Positions 53,081 through 63,726 of a DNA stretch of 64,000 nucleotides are shown in pieces. The position numbers and the translations under genes are program-made. Numbering within the stretch: the stretch's first letter is position 1; each line of letters opens with the position of its first letter. The notes below the pieces were generated by a model. That model searched no databases, was not told where the DNA came from, and saw only the letters and a list, made by a program, of their open reading frames with translations. The DNA comes from Fibrella forsythiae (GTDB lineage Bacteria > Bacteroidota > Bacteroidia > Cytophagales > Spirosomataceae): assembly GCF_017353175.1 (NCBI RefSeq), contig NZ_JAFMYW010000003.1, forward strand, positions 1-64,000. Direction: 5' to 3'.

Positions 53081-55972
53081 CTAATTCTTGCCGCCACCCA
53101 TTCGGGCAGGAGCCGCTCCGGTCGAAGCAGCCGTAGTAAGCGGTTCTCCTTCTTTATCCAACTCAACAACGTCATAGCCGAGCTTCGAGAGGCCCGGCTT
53201 AACCAGCGCCTTATCTCCCACAACCATGATCACCATCTTATCAACAGGCAACCGTTTTTTGGCAATCGCATCAACCTGCGCTTTCGTGATCGTACGCAGA
53301 ATGTCGGCCTGTTGCTCTACGTAGTTCTTCGGCAGATCATAGTCGATGATCCGGCTCAGGAAGATCGCTTTCTGGAACGATGTTTCGTAACGCAGCGCAT
53401 CCGTCTGGCCAAGTGAGCTTTTCACGAACGTCAGCTCCTGATCGGTAATACCCCCCTGACTGTAGTTCTTCATTTCCTTGATGAACTCTACCACCGAGCT
53501 ATCAGTAGCCGCTGCTTTCACGCCCGCGCTGGCCGTAAATGGACCAGGCGTTTTGGTACTGCCAAAACCCGACCGGGCACCGTATGTCCAGCCTTTATCT
53601 TCGCGCAGGTTCAGGTTGATCCGGCTGCTGAATGCACCGCCGAGCATGTAGTTGGTCAGACCGGTTTTATAATACTCGCCGGTGGCGTCGTAAGGCAGAT
53701 CGGTCAGATAACCAATCCGGATTTCCGACTGAGCTGCCTTTTCCTTGTCGATCAGGTAAATGCGTGTTTTGTCGATTTTCTTAGCTGCTATAGCCTTAGG
53801 CATGGCAACCGGTTTGGCGGCCCATTTTGTCAGGAAGGCAAGTTTGGGCATAACCGTCGATTGCTCAACGTCGCCAACGATCACCAGATTGGTTACCGAT
53901 GGTGAGAGCGAGTTTTGATAGAAGGCCTTCACGTCGTCGAGGGTAATGGTCTCCACCGTTTTGGTAGTGCCGCTCAGCGGAACCGCCCGGATGTTGCCTT
54001 CTCCGTATAGCAGTTTGTTATAGGCTTTGTTGGCAATAACGACCGGCTGCGTGCTTTGGCTGGCAATATTTTCCAGTTGTTGCTTCTTACGCCGTTCAAA
54101 ATCGTCGGCCGAAAACTTGGGGTGCAGCAGTTTTTCTTCCAGCAGTGCCAGTGTGGCGTCGATGTTTTTAACGGGCGATTCAACCGATACGTTGATCTCT
54201 TCGGTAGTAGCCTGAATGTTGATGCTGGCACCCAGTTTTTCCAGTTGCGCGTTCATCTCTTCATTCGAGTACTTTTCGGTGGCTTCGTTCATCAGCGAGG
54301 CTGTCAATTGGGCAATCCCCGCCTTCGATGGGTCTTTAGCCGACAGCAGATGCCCCCCTTTAATACCGAACAGCATCGTTACGGTTGGTATCTCGTCGTT
54401 GCGCGTACCAATTACTTTCAGGCCGTTAGGCAGTTTATCGGTCCAGAAAGGCGGTACTTTCAGGGCTGGGTTGGGCCCAGGGCCCGGTTTCACTTTCCGG
54501 TCGAAGCTGTCTTTTGCTTTGGTGTACGTTAGCCCGTTGTAGCCGTAATCGGGAGCCTGATAGCCAGCGGTTACGATCGTGTAGTTGTCGGGTTTGGCCA
54601 CGATATCGGCCTTGCCTTTCGGGTATACGGTCAGCAATACGGCGTTTTTGCCTTTGATATACTGGTTGTATACCCGCATCACGTCGGCTTTGGTTACGCT
54701 GTTATACCGCTTGATCTCCTGCGGAATGTAGTTGGGGGTGCCCAGGTACGTTTGGTAAGCAGCCAGTTGCGACACCTTACCGGCAACGCTGGCCAGACCC
54801 GAAATGAGCTGCGCTTCGCGAGAGGCTTTGAATTGGGCAAGGTCGTCGTCGGTAACGCCCCGGCTTTCAAACTCGGCCAGTGTCTTCCGAACAACGGCTT
54901 CGGTGCTGTCCAGGCTTTTATTGGGAAACGGCAGAATGCGCATGGTCAGTTGCCCCGCCAGTTCCGACGTTGGATGCCCGGCATTGGCCTGAACGGCCAG
55001 TTGGTTCTTGACCAGGTTTTTGTAGAACAGCGAGTTTTTGCCGCCCCCCAGAATTTCGGCCAGCGCGTCGAGCGGAGCTTCGTCGGGGTGATAGTTTGGC
55101 ACCGTTGGAAACACGATCTGGAGCAGCGGGAAGCGAACGTTGTCTTCATACGATACGCGCCGGTCTTTGTCGAGCACAACCGCCGGAACCACCGTTTTCG
55201 TTACCTCCGGTCCGCGTGGAATGCCGCCAAAGTATTTCTCAACCAGGGCCACAACCTGTTTGGGGGTAACATCGCCGCCAATCGTCAAGACAGCGTTGTT
55301 CGGCCCGTACCAGCGCAGGAAGAAGTTTTTCAGGTCGTTGACGTTTACCCGGTTCAGGTCTTCGATGTACCCGATCGTTAGCCAGGAATAGGGGTGGCCG
55401 TAGGGAAACAGGTTTTTTGACACATACTCGCTCGCCAGGCCGTACGGACGGTTGTCGTAGTTTTGGCCGCGTTCGTTTTTCACGGTAGCCCGCTGAATCT
55501 CGAATTTCTTCTGCGTCACGGCGTCGAGCAGAAAGCCCATCCGGTCGGCTTCGAGCCAGAGCGCCCGCTCCAGCTGATTACTCGGCAGCGTTTCGTAGTA
55601 GTTGGTCCGGTCGGTGTTGGTCGAGCCGTTGAGCGTTCCGCCCGACTCGGTCACGATCTTGAAGTGCTCATCGTCGGCCACGTGGTCGGAGCCCTGGAAC
55701 ATCATGTGTTCGAAGAAGTGCGCAAAACCCGATTTGCCAATTTCCTCACGCGCCGAACCAACGTGGTAGGTCACATCGACATGAACAACGGGATCTGAAT
55801 GGTCTTCGTGAACCACCAGCGTCAGGCCGTTGGGAAGTACGTACTTTTCGTAGGGGATCAGGAGTTCTTTCCCTTGCCGGGTCACTTTCTCCACTAACTT
55901 AGTCTGCGCTGATGTTGTGCCTGCTATCAGACAACTCACCAGCACCGACAGGTAAACGGTCGCTTTTTTCAT
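53081..55972 (-). CDS. M16 family metallopeptidase, two-domain, exported
   Basis: The 963-aa protein has a signal peptide (VYLSVLVSCLIAGTTSAQ, about residues 6-23) and two M16 halves. The first carries the zinc motif HxxEH in GFAHFFEHMMFQGS (about residues 82-95) with the distant Glu expected near residue 160. The second half (from about 510) lacks HxxEH, as usual for the inactive partner half that forms the chamber. It degrades peptides in the periplasm or on the surface. Length fits the fused pitrilysin type. Confidence 0.88.
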   Translation of the reverse strand: MKKATVYLSVLVSCLIAGTTSAQTKLVEKVTRQGKELLIPYEKYVLPNGLTLVVHEDHSDPVVHVDVTYHVGSAREEIGKSGFAHFFEHMMFQGSDHVADDEHFKIVTESGGTLNGSTNTDRTNYYETLPSNQLERALWLEADRMGFLLDAVTQKKFEIQRATVKNERGQNYDNRPYGLASEYVSKNLFPYGHPYSWLTIGYIEDLNRVNVNDLKNFFLRWYGPNNAVLTIGGDVTPKQVVALVEKYFGGIPRGPEVTKTVVPAVVLDKDRRVSYEDNVRFPLLQIVFPTVPNYHPDEAPLDALAEILGGGKNSLFYKNLVKNQLAVQANAGHPTSELAGQLTMRILPFPNKSLDSTEAVVRKTLAEFESRGVTDDDLAQFKASREAQLISGLASVAGKVSQLAAYQTYLGTPNYIPQEIKRYNSVTKADVMRVYNQYIKGKNAVLLTVYPKGKADIVAKPDNYTIVTAGYQAPDYGYNGLTYTKAKDSFDRKVKPGPGPNPALKVPPFWTDKLPNGLKVIGTRNDEIPTVTMLFGIKGGHLLSAKDPSKAGIAQLTASLMNEATEKYSNEEMNAQLEKLGASINIQATTEEINVSVESPVKNIDATLALLEEKLLHPKFSADDFERRKKQQLENIASQSTQPVVIANKAYNKLLYGEGNIRAVPLSGTTKTVETITLDDVKAFYQNSLSPSVTNLVIVGDVEQSTVMPKLAFLTKWAAKPVAMPKAIAAKKIDKTRIYLIDKEKAAQSEIRIGYLTDLPYDATGEYYKTGLTNYMLGGAFSSRINLNLREDKGWTYGARSGFGSTKTPGPFTASAGVKAAATDSSVVEFIKEMKNYSQGGITDQELTFVKSSLGQTDALRYETSFQKAIFLSRIIDYDLPKNYVEQQADILRTITKAQVDAIAKKRLPVDKMVIMVVGDKALVKPGLSKLGYDVVELDKEGEPLTTAASTGAAPARMGGGKN

Positions 55973-56060
55973 GTTGGGTACTAGCAGAAGTAAGCTTGTA
56001 AGTTACATAGAGAATAAATACAAAGGGTACGAATTCACCGTTTTACAGGCCGGTACACAC

Positions 56061-56098
56061 CGGAAAAGCCATCGCGTCTGGGTACGATGGCTTTTCCG
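56061..56098 (-). terminator. Terminator with perfect 14-bp arms
   Basis: CGGAAAAGCCATCG (56061-56074) and CGATGGCTTTTCCG (56085-56098) form a perfect hairpin with a 10-nt loop. It lies 39 bp after the stop of the 2TM gene and 88 bp before the M16 peptidase ATG, so it ends the 2TM transcript. Confidence 0.75.
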
Positions 56099-56137
56099 AT
56101 AAAGAATATGAGTGGTTACAACAAAATACCGTTAAGG

Positions 56138-56443
56138 TCAGTAAGGCTGTTGCTTTTTCAGCTTGTCGTATTCCTTCTCGATCTGATTACGCTCGTTTGG
56201 GGATCGATAGACGGCCATATAGTGCGACGCTAACCCAATGCCCCAGCCCAGCATGGGAAACAGCGGCCAGGGGAAAAATGAGCTTCGAAAGCCCACATAA
56301 GGCGAACTTAACCCGGCAACCAGGTAAATAAGCCAAAGCCCGGCGTTGATGATCAGATATGAACGAAGATGTATACGAAAGCCAACCCGTGCTTTGGCTT
56401 TTTTCCACAAAATTGGGTCGCGGTTGACGTCAAACGTTTCCAT
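56138..56443 (-). CDS. 2TM domain-containing protein
   Basis: The 101-aa protein has the 2TM-domain pattern: a charged amphipathic start (ILWKKAKARVGFRIHLRSYL), membrane helix 1 (IINAGLWLIYLVAGL), helix 2 (PLFPMLGWGIGLASHY), and a basic tail (NQIEKEYDKLKK). Such small proteins are common in Bacteroidota, often beside histidine kinases. Function unknown. Confidence 0.8.
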   Translation of the reverse strand: METFDVNRDPILWKKAKARVGFRIHLRSYLIINAGLWLIYLVAGLSSPYVGFRSSFFPWPLFPMLGWGIGLASHYMAVYRSPNERNQIEKEYDKLKKQQPY

Positions 56444-56582
56444 AATTACCAGGTTTATGCCGGCCTTGCTGATGACCGATGCTCCGAAAGTACATCGGTA
56501 TGTAGGCGGAGCACCAGCCTAATCTGACCAACTTCCCACTTTGCAGGATGAACGCCGTATTAGATCAGACAGACAAGCCAGG

Positions 56583-59500
56583 TCAACGAATTACCCGGAT
56601 GTCGGCGGTCGCTTCGTCGTCTTCGCCGGGGCGGGTAGCGTGGTTATTGGGCGTCGAATCGGGATCAGTTACCGACGAACGACTTACTTCGGCCAGGCAC
56701 GAGCCAGAAGCAGCGGGCAGCCAGTATACCGTTTTTGTCGCCGTTTCGTTGATACCGAGTTGACCTACGTCGATCACCAAAGCCGCCGTACTGACCGTTC
56801 TCCAGGTGGTTTTGTCGAGGCTATATGTACCGTTGGCCAGCGTCAGACTAACCTGCACCGACGATGTTGCCGCCCCACCCCGGTTGTTGATGCGCATCGC
56901 CACCTGAATGGTATCGCGGGTCTGAACTACCCGTTTGCTGAATGAAAGCAGCATACTCAGATCGGCCTGATTAGCCACGGGCACAGGCTGATTACCAGCC
57001 ACAGCGGGCAATACACGTCCGTTCGGGTTTGGCGAAACAGATACGAAATGGGTGGTGTCAGCGGTTCGCCAGCTCGCCTGCCCTGTATCATCTTCGCCAT
57101 CACCAGTGCCCGTATTGGGCTGGCTATCAGGGTCGGGCGTATCGGCACTGCTCACTTCTATGGCGTTAAAGTACGTACCCGGCCGGTTTACCAGCGTCTG
57201 GAAGCTGACTGTTCGCGAATCGCCCGCAGGTACGTTGCCAACGGCGTAGCGCAGGCTGTCGCCTTTGGTGGCCGAAAAACTACCGGCATAGCTGAGGCCC
57301 GCCGGCAGGCGATTCGTCAGCGTCAGGTTTTCGGCCAGATCGGGCCCTGCGTTACTTACCCGAACCGAATACGTGATCAGATCACCCGGCTGGCAGAAAC
57401 GCTTATCCACCCAACTACTGAGCGATACATCAGCCCCGTTCACGAACACCCGCACTACAGTGCCTGTGCCGGTACCGCAACTATTGGCCACGTTCACCAG
57501 TGAATAGCTGGTGCTTTGGCTAGGGGCTACCGTGAATGAGTACGGGTTTTGACTGGTATTGACCACCGACGCCCCCCCCACGACCGAAAACGACCACGGC
57601 CCCGTTCCGCTGAACTGAACGGGTACAACGGCCGCCTGGCCCGAGCGAATGAACGGCCGCCCTAACACCGTAGCGGAAACAGGCTGACCAACTACGACTG
57701 ATACCGCCGCTGATTCTGTCAGGCAGGCTCCCTGCTCATAAACCAGACTGTAAACGCCCGTTTCAGTTGCCACCAGTTTCTCCGAATCGGCCCCGGTCAG
57801 GCGTACGCCGTTTCGTTTCCAATAGCTGTAGGGACCGGTAAGCAACTGCAGGGTAATGGCCGAATTAGGGCAACGAACAAGCCCGCCAATGGCCGTAATG
57901 GTTGGCTTGGCCGGTTGCCCAATACTAATGCTGACAGGTTTCGAGACGCCGCCGCAAACGCCATTCGTCACCGAAAGGCTATACACACCCGACTCTGTAA
58001 CGGTTTGGTACGACTGTGTACCCTGGCTGATGGGTTGACCATTACGCAGCCAACTGAACGTAACGGTACCCGTTCGCGGAAAATCGCTGGTCGATAATTC
58101 AACGCTGCTACACTGCTCGGCCAGTTGCAGGGCGGGCGTCAGGCTTTGGCTAACCACGATCGAAACAGAGACGGCCGTACCCGAACAGCTACCCGATGTG
58201 TACCGAAGTCCGTAGTTCCCCGACGCGGTAACGGCGTAACTGAATCCGGTAGCACCGGCGATAGGTACGTTGTTTTTTGTCCATTGTAGGGCGTGACTGG
58301 TGTTTTTTGCGTATAAAATCAGTGTCTCGCCTGTACAGAGGCTCGTGCTGCCATAGAAATAGAACCCGTTGCTCAACTGGCTATTGGCCGAAACGGCAAC
58401 TGGATCGCTTACAGCCGAGCAGCTTCCCCGCTGTACCCGAAGGCTGAACGAACCACCCTGCCCAACGTCTACAAACGAGTTGGTTTTACCCGTTATAGGT
58501 TGCCCATTCTGAAGCCACTGATAGTTGGTGCTGTCTACCTGGCTGGTTGCATACAGCCGGAGCAATTCAGTGCCGCAGAGTGTTGGTGCTACATCGCCCA
58601 CCACCGCAATGGCCGGGGGGAGAATAGCCCTACTGAACGTCAGGTACGTTGCCGAGGCCGTCGCTACGCACCTACCGCCCCCCGACATACCAAACGATAG
58701 GCTGTACGAGTAGGCACCCGTTGCGGTTGTAGACAGTACGGGATTGGTTGCGCCCGAAACCGCTACGCCATCACGAAACCACTGATAAGCCGCCTGCTGA
58801 CCCACATATGAAGCCCCCAATGGGACGAACGTACCTGAGCAGATAGGTCCATCACTGGTATTAATCGGGTTCAGCACCGTGGCAGCGGGCGTGTCGACCG
58901 AGATCAGCAAAAAGTCGTTGGTACTGGTGGCAGTACAGCTACCAACCGAGGCCGTAAAGCTATATGTGCCGGTTTGTCCTGTTAGCAGTGTCGCGGTGGT
59001 CTGACCAGATAAAATGGCCCCGTCAATAGCCCATCGATACGTGGCCGACAGGCTACCGGGCTGGTTGGGCAGATAGGCGCGAAGCTGGGCCTGATCACCG
59101 GGACAGACGTACCCGGAAACGTACCTGGCATCGGCAAAGCGCGGGCCGGTTGTTTGCCGCCTGTCCAGAATATAGGCTTGGGTTTGATTCAGATTGCTGA
59201 TCGTTAGCGTTGAGCTAACCGGCGAAACCAGACTGAACGAAGCTACTTCGAGTCGCAACCGGTAGCCCGTGCCCGACGCCAGACTGGCAGGAACGGTGGC
59301 CGATAACGGGCTACTGGTACCCGACCCGATAATTGTTCCTGCACCGAAATTGCCCGTTGCATCAGACAAGCGTACTACTACCTGGCTCGCTGGCACGTTG
59401 AGGAGCGTAAAACTTAACGGGAAAGCACTACCGGCGCAGAAGGCGGTTGCAGACAGAGGGCCTGCCGTGAGAACAGGGGAATCTACCGCCCAGACATCAC

Positions 59501-61802
59501 TCTCCCATACCCCCCGACCATTGGTTACTACGGCAGTTCGTTCATCGGCAGCGCGGTAAACGAACTGCTTACATCGAATCAATGGCGCTGGCGAATTGGT
59601 CAGTACCCAGCCCGGATTGTCTCCCGTAATGTCGCTGGTCGACCATACACCCAGCTCGGTCGCCAACATAACCTGCTGGCGGTTTGTTGGGTTAAACAGT
59701 GCCGCATAGACCGGCATATCGGGCAGGCCATGGGCGGGCAAGTCTTTGCTGACCCAGGTTGTTCCGCCGTTGGTTGTGTACCAGACCGATTGAACGCCGA
59801 AGTTCGAAAGTGTGACAATCAGCTCATTGTCTGTTGCTCCTACGTCGATACCGCTGATTGTGCTGCCCGACGGGAACGCACCTCCGTCCAGACGCGAGAG
59901 GTTCGGTGTTGGTTGGTTCGTGTTCGAGAATTTATACAGCCCGCCGTTAATGGGAGCGGCAAACAGGGTATTGGGCGATGCGCCCACTTTCAAACAGGTT
60001 GGCCTCGCCAGGCGACCACTGTCGAGCCGCGAAACCACAGGGTCTGTACCGATTCCTGTCCCTTTTCTATACCCGTCTGACCAGAAGAAGAGTGTGTTGT
60101 TACGACTGTCATAGTCTACACCCACATCAGGGTAGTCATCTGTAAGCCAGCCGGTCGAGTAGTAGTCCCAGGCCGTTGTGTAGGTTGTGTTCCGGGTTAA
60201 AAAACCGCCGTTTGTCGTGGCTGCCACCTGTACGTTCGGTTCATTCTGGTCAATGAATGGCCGAAGCGGGTAGGCCGGGTAGATAGCCTTTGTTGGGCCG
60301 GTCTCGGGTGTTTCCAATAAACCGGGCTCTCCCACGCTTCCCGTGAGGCGATAAGCAGTACCGGCGCTATTTTTCAGGGCTACGCCCGATACATCCAGCC
60401 CACCAAAGCTGTTGCTTCGGTCATGCGTTGTCTCGTTACGTCCCTGCGCAACGAGCTGCTGGGTTGGCGCGACATAGACCTTATTGTCGCTCGCCCAGGC
60501 CGTACGCTGGTTAAGAAGGGGTAAAAAAGCGGTAGCTCGCCCAATGGTTTGCCCCGCCGACCAGGATACGCCTCCGTTGCCCGACCGGTATAATTGATCA
60601 TAGGCTGTCATGTACACTACTTGCGCAGAATCGGGCGAGGGGGTTAGGGTAAAATACTTGTCTCCGAATCCCAGCGTAACGTCCAGATCGGGAGCATCGG
60701 TATACACCGGGCGGTTCATGGCTTGCCAGGTTTGTCCGCTGTTGGTCGATTTCAGCAGCCAGCGAAGGGTATAACCGCCAGACGTAGAATCGTCGGCCAC
60801 CTGAGCAGCATAGAGGACCTGGCCTGTACCACCCGTTGAGGCAGCCGGTACCACTTTGGTCAGAATGCCCTTGTAAGGTGCCGTATTGGGCGGAGTTATT
60901 TCTGTCCAGGCTGTAGCAGAGGGGCCGTTCGACCGGAATAGCCTCCCTGTTGCCATAGCCACGTAGACAGACTCGTCGGCTCCGAGTTGTATTGATGTAA
61001 CACGGTCGTTACCGTTGGCTACAGGTTGCGCACCAATCTGGCGCTGCGGTACCAGAATGAACTGCCATGTTCTGCCCTGATCGAATGATCGAAGTACGCC
61101 GCCCTGTGTGCCGGCCAGCAAAAGACCGGTGGTGGTAACAGCCAATCCGGAAATGCGGCTAAAGGCAATCTGCATCAACGTACCTGCCTGAGATGGAATG
61201 GTGGCCGATAAACGTTGCCAAGTTTGGCCTTTGTCGGCCGTTTTCCAGATACCGCCCCCAACGCCCTCGCCCAGCGGGTCACCTGTAGCGGCGTAGGCAA
61301 TTACGCTGTTGGTTGGGTCATTGGCTATAGCCGAGACATTTTTGCTGGCCCAATCATCGCTACTCGGAAGCCAGTTGCTGGCTGGCGTGGCCGGATCAGG
61401 ATTCGTCCATAACCCACCGGTGCTGCTCCCTGCCCAAATCGTTCGGCCGGTTGGATCGCCAAGAGGCACAACGAGCGTCCGCAATGTACCGGTAAAGCCC
61501 AGTGGGCCGCGCTCAGACCAGGTTACGCTGGAAATACCCGTACGCGCCTGCCGTTTTTTGGCGGAGGTTTGGGCCAGTTGCTTCCGAATAGCGCTGAGTC
61601 GTTCAACCGGTATGCTACCCAGCGCGGGGTCGACGGTGCGTCGATTTTGTTCGGCTTGATAGGCCTGCCGCATCAATTCAGCTTGCCGGGATGTTGGCGA
61701 AGGGGGTGGAGAAGCTGTAGAACGTACCTGCGCCAGCGTGGGCAGGCTGAGTAGCATATAAGCCAGGGTGGCATATACAACCAGTCGGGTAGAAGGTAAC
61801 AT
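56583..61802 (-). CDS. Very large secreted protein: sortilin/BNR-like propeller, Ig-like repeats, two DUF11 domains
   Basis: The 1,739-aa protein has a signal peptide (residues 1-24). Residues about 70-790 look like a BNR/sortilin-type propeller (WAGSSTGGLWTNPDP, GGIWKTADKGQTWQRLS, RSFDQGRTWQFI). Then come many Ig/PKD-like modules of about 80 residues with a recurring YQWFRDGVAVSGA-like pattern (about 870-1490). Two DUF11-type domains (about 1496-1620 and 1640-1739; SWVDKRFCQPGDLITYSVRVSNAG) follow. It ends in the second DUF11 domain, with no T9SS sorting domain visible. Adhesion or surface display is likely. GltX follows on the same strand further right. Confidence 0.8.
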   Translation of the reverse strand: MLPSTRLVVYATLAYMLLSLPTLAQVRSTASPPPSPTSRQAELMRQAYQAEQNRRTVDPALGSIPVERLSAIRKQLAQTSAKKRQARTGISSVTWSERGPLGFTGTLRTLVVPLGDPTGRTIWAGSSTGGLWTNPDPATPASNWLPSSDDWASKNVSAIANDPTNSVIAYAATGDPLGEGVGGGIWKTADKGQTWQRLSATIPSQAGTLMQIAFSRISGLAVTTTGLLLAGTQGGVLRSFDQGRTWQFILVPQRQIGAQPVANGNDRVTSIQLGADESVYVAMATGRLFRSNGPSATAWTEITPPNTAPYKGILTKVVPAASTGGTGQVLYAAQVADDSTSGGYTLRWLLKSTNSGQTWQAMNRPVYTDAPDLDVTLGFGDKYFTLTPSPDSAQVVYMTAYDQLYRSGNGGVSWSAGQTIGRATAFLPLLNQRTAWASDNKVYVAPTQQLVAQGRNETTHDRSNSFGGLDVSGVALKNSAGTAYRLTGSVGEPGLLETPETGPTKAIYPAYPLRPFIDQNEPNVQVAATTNGGFLTRNTTYTTAWDYYSTGWLTDDYPDVGVDYDSRNNTLFFWSDGYRKGTGIGTDPVVSRLDSGRLARPTCLKVGASPNTLFAAPINGGLYKFSNTNQPTPNLSRLDGGAFPSGSTISGIDVGATDNELIVTLSNFGVQSVWYTTNGGTTWVSKDLPAHGLPDMPVYAALFNPTNRQQVMLATELGVWSTSDITGDNPGWVLTNSPAPLIRCKQFVYRAADERTAVVTNGRGVWESDVWAVDSPVLTAGPLSATAFCAGSAFPLSFTLLNVPASQVVVRLSDATGNFGAGTIIGSGTSSPLSATVPASLASGTGYRLRLEVASFSLVSPVSSTLTISNLNQTQAYILDRRQTTGPRFADARYVSGYVCPGDQAQLRAYLPNQPGSLSATYRWAIDGAILSGQTTATLLTGQTGTYSFTASVGSCTATSTNDFLLISVDTPAATVLNPINTSDGPICSGTFVPLGASYVGQQAAYQWFRDGVAVSGATNPVLSTTATGAYSYSLSFGMSGGGRCVATASATYLTFSRAILPPAIAVVGDVAPTLCGTELLRLYATSQVDSTNYQWLQNGQPITGKTNSFVDVGQGGSFSLRVQRGSCSAVSDPVAVSANSQLSNGFYFYGSTSLCTGETLILYAKNTSHALQWTKNNVPIAGATGFSYAVTASGNYGLRYTSGSCSGTAVSVSIVVSQSLTPALQLAEQCSSVELSTSDFPRTGTVTFSWLRNGQPISQGTQSYQTVTESGVYSLSVTNGVCGGVSKPVSISIGQPAKPTITAIGGLVRCPNSAITLQLLTGPYSYWKRNGVRLTGADSEKLVATETGVYSLVYEQGACLTESAAVSVVVGQPVSATVLGRPFIRSGQAAVVPVQFSGTGPWSFSVVGGASVVNTSQNPYSFTVAPSQSTSYSLVNVANSCGTGTGTVVRVFVNGADVSLSSWVDKRFCQPGDLITYSVRVSNAGPDLAENLTLTNRLPAGLSYAGSFSATKGDSLRYAVGNVPAGDSRTVSFQTLVNRPGTYFNAIEVSSADTPDPDSQPNTGTGDGEDDTGQASWRTADTTHFVSVSPNPNGRVLPAVAGNQPVPVANQADLSMLLSFSKRVVQTRDTIQVAMRINNRGGAATSSVQVSLTLANGTYSLDKTTWRTVSTAALVIDVGQLGINETATKTVYWLPAASGSCLAEVSRSSVTDPDSTPNNHATRPGEDDEATADIRVIR

Positions 61803-62004
61803 AAGTCGGATCGCGTCGAAGGGCTAATGCCCAACGCCAATTTGCGGCCAAACTCATGCCAATCTATAGATCAGAAAGAACAAAAATTAGTATGTATAAA
61901 AATTAAATTTTGGATACATATATGAAGTTACTATAAATCTATATATGTTTATTTGTAGTTGTCAATAGATGCAGATTATGCTTGATCTGTCTGTATTCAA
62001 GATG

Positions 62005-62060
62005 AGTTGGCCTGCTGCCGCTGATCGCCCAACTGGCAACGTACCTGCAACAGGCCAACT
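62005..62060 (-). terminator. Inverted repeat after gltX
   Basis: Perfect 10-bp arms AGTTGGCCTG (62005-62014) and CAGGCCAACT (62051-62060) with a 36-nt loop lie within 6 bp of the gltX stop. One copy of the GGTACGT motif is in the loop. No T-tract is present, so the terminator role is tentative. Confidence 0.35.
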
Positions 62061-62065
62061 TCCCC

Positions 62066-63604
62066 TTATTGTAGTGTCGTCATGGCCGTTTCCAGCCGTT
62101 CAATCACACCTGCTTTGCCAACAATTTCCATCGTTAGCATCAGATCAGGTCCTGTTCCCAATCCTGTTAAGGCTAATCGCATGGCCTGCATTACCTTGCC
62201 CTGCTTAATACCTGCCTGAGCCAGCGTATCAGACAAGAGGTGTTTGATGGCATCGGCTTCAAACGGTTTTTCAAACTGAACGAGCCGATCGCGGAAGGCA
62301 ACCACGGCGCGGCGGGCCTCGTCATTCCATTTGGCCGCCCGCACGGTTTCGTCGAACTCAGTAGGGGCGTAAAAAATGGTTTTGGCCTCTGTGAACAGTT
62401 CACTGGCAAACGTGACGCGCTCTTTCAGCAAGGCTACAATCTTCTCTGCTTTTTCGGCCGGACACTCGAATCCGGCGTCCTGCGCCTGTTTTTGCACGGC
62501 CGGTGCCAAGTCGGCGTTGGCGTGCTGACGGATGTATTGATGATTGAACCACTTCGCCTTCTCGATGTCGAACCGGGCTCCGGCCTTGTGTATTTTCTCC
62601 AGGTCAAAGGCTTCGATTAATTCGTCCATCGTGAACAGTTCCTGTTCAGTGCCGGGGTTCCAGCCCAACAGCGACAGGAAGTTGACTAATGCTTCGGGCA
62701 AATAACCATCTTCCCTGAAACCCCGTGCCACGGTGCCCGTAAATGGATCGGTCCACTCGAGTGGGAACACCGGAAAACCACCCAGATCGGCGTCGCGCTT
62801 GCTGAGTTTACCGTTCCCTTCCGGTTTCAGCAGCAGGGGCAGGTGCGCAAACTGCGGCATGGTGTCTTCCCAGCCGAGGTAACGGTACAACAGCACATGC
62901 AACGGAGCCGACGGTAGCCATTCTTCGCCCCGAATCACGTGGGTGATCCGCATCAGATGATCATCGACTACATTGGCAAGGTGATAGGTTGGCAGGCCGT
63001 CAGATTTGAGTAATACCTTGTCATCAATGGCCGATGAGTGTACATTCACCCAACCCCGCACAAGGTCGTTCAGCCGAACTTCTTCCTTGCGGGGCGTTTT
63101 CAGTCGAATCACGTAGGGCTCGCCACCCTCAATACGGGCTCTCACTTCAGCTTCCGGCAACGTAAGGCCGTTTTTCATCTGCATCCGCGTAATGGAATTG
63201 TATTGCGCGGCGGGGGCATTGGCGGCCTCGAGCCGGGCGCGCATGGCGTCCAGTTCTTCAGCGGTGTCGAAAGCGTAATAGGCTTTACCTTCCTCAACGA
63301 GCCGCAGGGCTTCTTTCTGGTAAATTGCCTTCCGCTCCGACTGCCGGTAGGGCGCGTCTGCACCAACGGGGCCATTAGCCGTTTGGCCCTCATCAATCTG
63401 GATACCAACCCAGCTCAGGGCGTCGATAATGTATTGTTCAGCACCGGGGACAAACCGGTTCTGGTCAGTGTCTTCAATACGAAGCAACATCTGTCCGCCC
63501 ATTTTCCGGGCAAACAGGTAATTATATAGTGCCGTACGAACACCGCCAATATGGAGCGGCCCCGTTGGGCTGGGTGCGAAACGAACGCGGGGTGGAGTTT
63601 GCAT
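62066..63604 (-). CDS. gltX: Glutamyl-tRNA synthetase
   Basis: A 512-aa class I synthetase that charges tRNA-Glu. It has the HIGH motif as HIGG (residues 18-21, in FAPSPTGPLHIGG), the Glu-binding region LRIEDTDQNRFV, and the KMSKS motif as KLSKRD (about residues 263-268). Length and motif spacing are normal for a bacterial GltX. It is a housekeeping gene, which confirms core chromosome at the right end. The charged Glu-tRNA is also the co-substrate of LanB enzymes; there is no need to infer a special link. Confidence 0.97.
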   Translation of the reverse strand: MQTPPRVRFAPSPTGPLHIGGVRTALYNYLFARKMGGQMLLRIEDTDQNRFVPGAEQYIIDALSWVGIQIDEGQTANGPVGADAPYRQSERKAIYQKEALRLVEEGKAYYAFDTAEELDAMRARLEAANAPAAQYNSITRMQMKNGLTLPEAEVRARIEGGEPYVIRLKTPRKEEVRLNDLVRGWVNVHSSAIDDKVLLKSDGLPTYHLANVVDDHLMRITHVIRGEEWLPSAPLHVLLYRYLGWEDTMPQFAHLPLLLKPEGNGKLSKRDADLGGFPVFPLEWTDPFTGTVARGFREDGYLPEALVNFLSLLGWNPGTEQELFTMDELIEAFDLEKIHKAGARFDIEKAKWFNHQYIRQHANADLAPAVQKQAQDAGFECPAEKAEKIVALLKERVTFASELFTEAKTIFYAPTEFDETVRAAKWNDEARRAVVAFRDRLVQFEKPFEADAIKHLLSDTLAQAGIKQGKVMQAMRLALTGLGTGPDLMLTMEIVGKAGVIERLETAMTTLQ

Positions 63605-63726
63605 GAATTGAAGGGAAGGAAGAGGAGGAAAGGGACGAGAGGGAAAAAGGAGCTTTGCACCATTACATAGGTACGTGGTATTGCAAACCCATTCCTCCCT
63701 CTCGTCCCTTTCTTTCCCTTCTTCCT

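Noticed and set aside
54056-55381. Long plus-strand frames within the M16 peptidase gene
   Set aside because: They are antisense shadows of a GC-rich gene with intact HxxEH motif and signal peptide.
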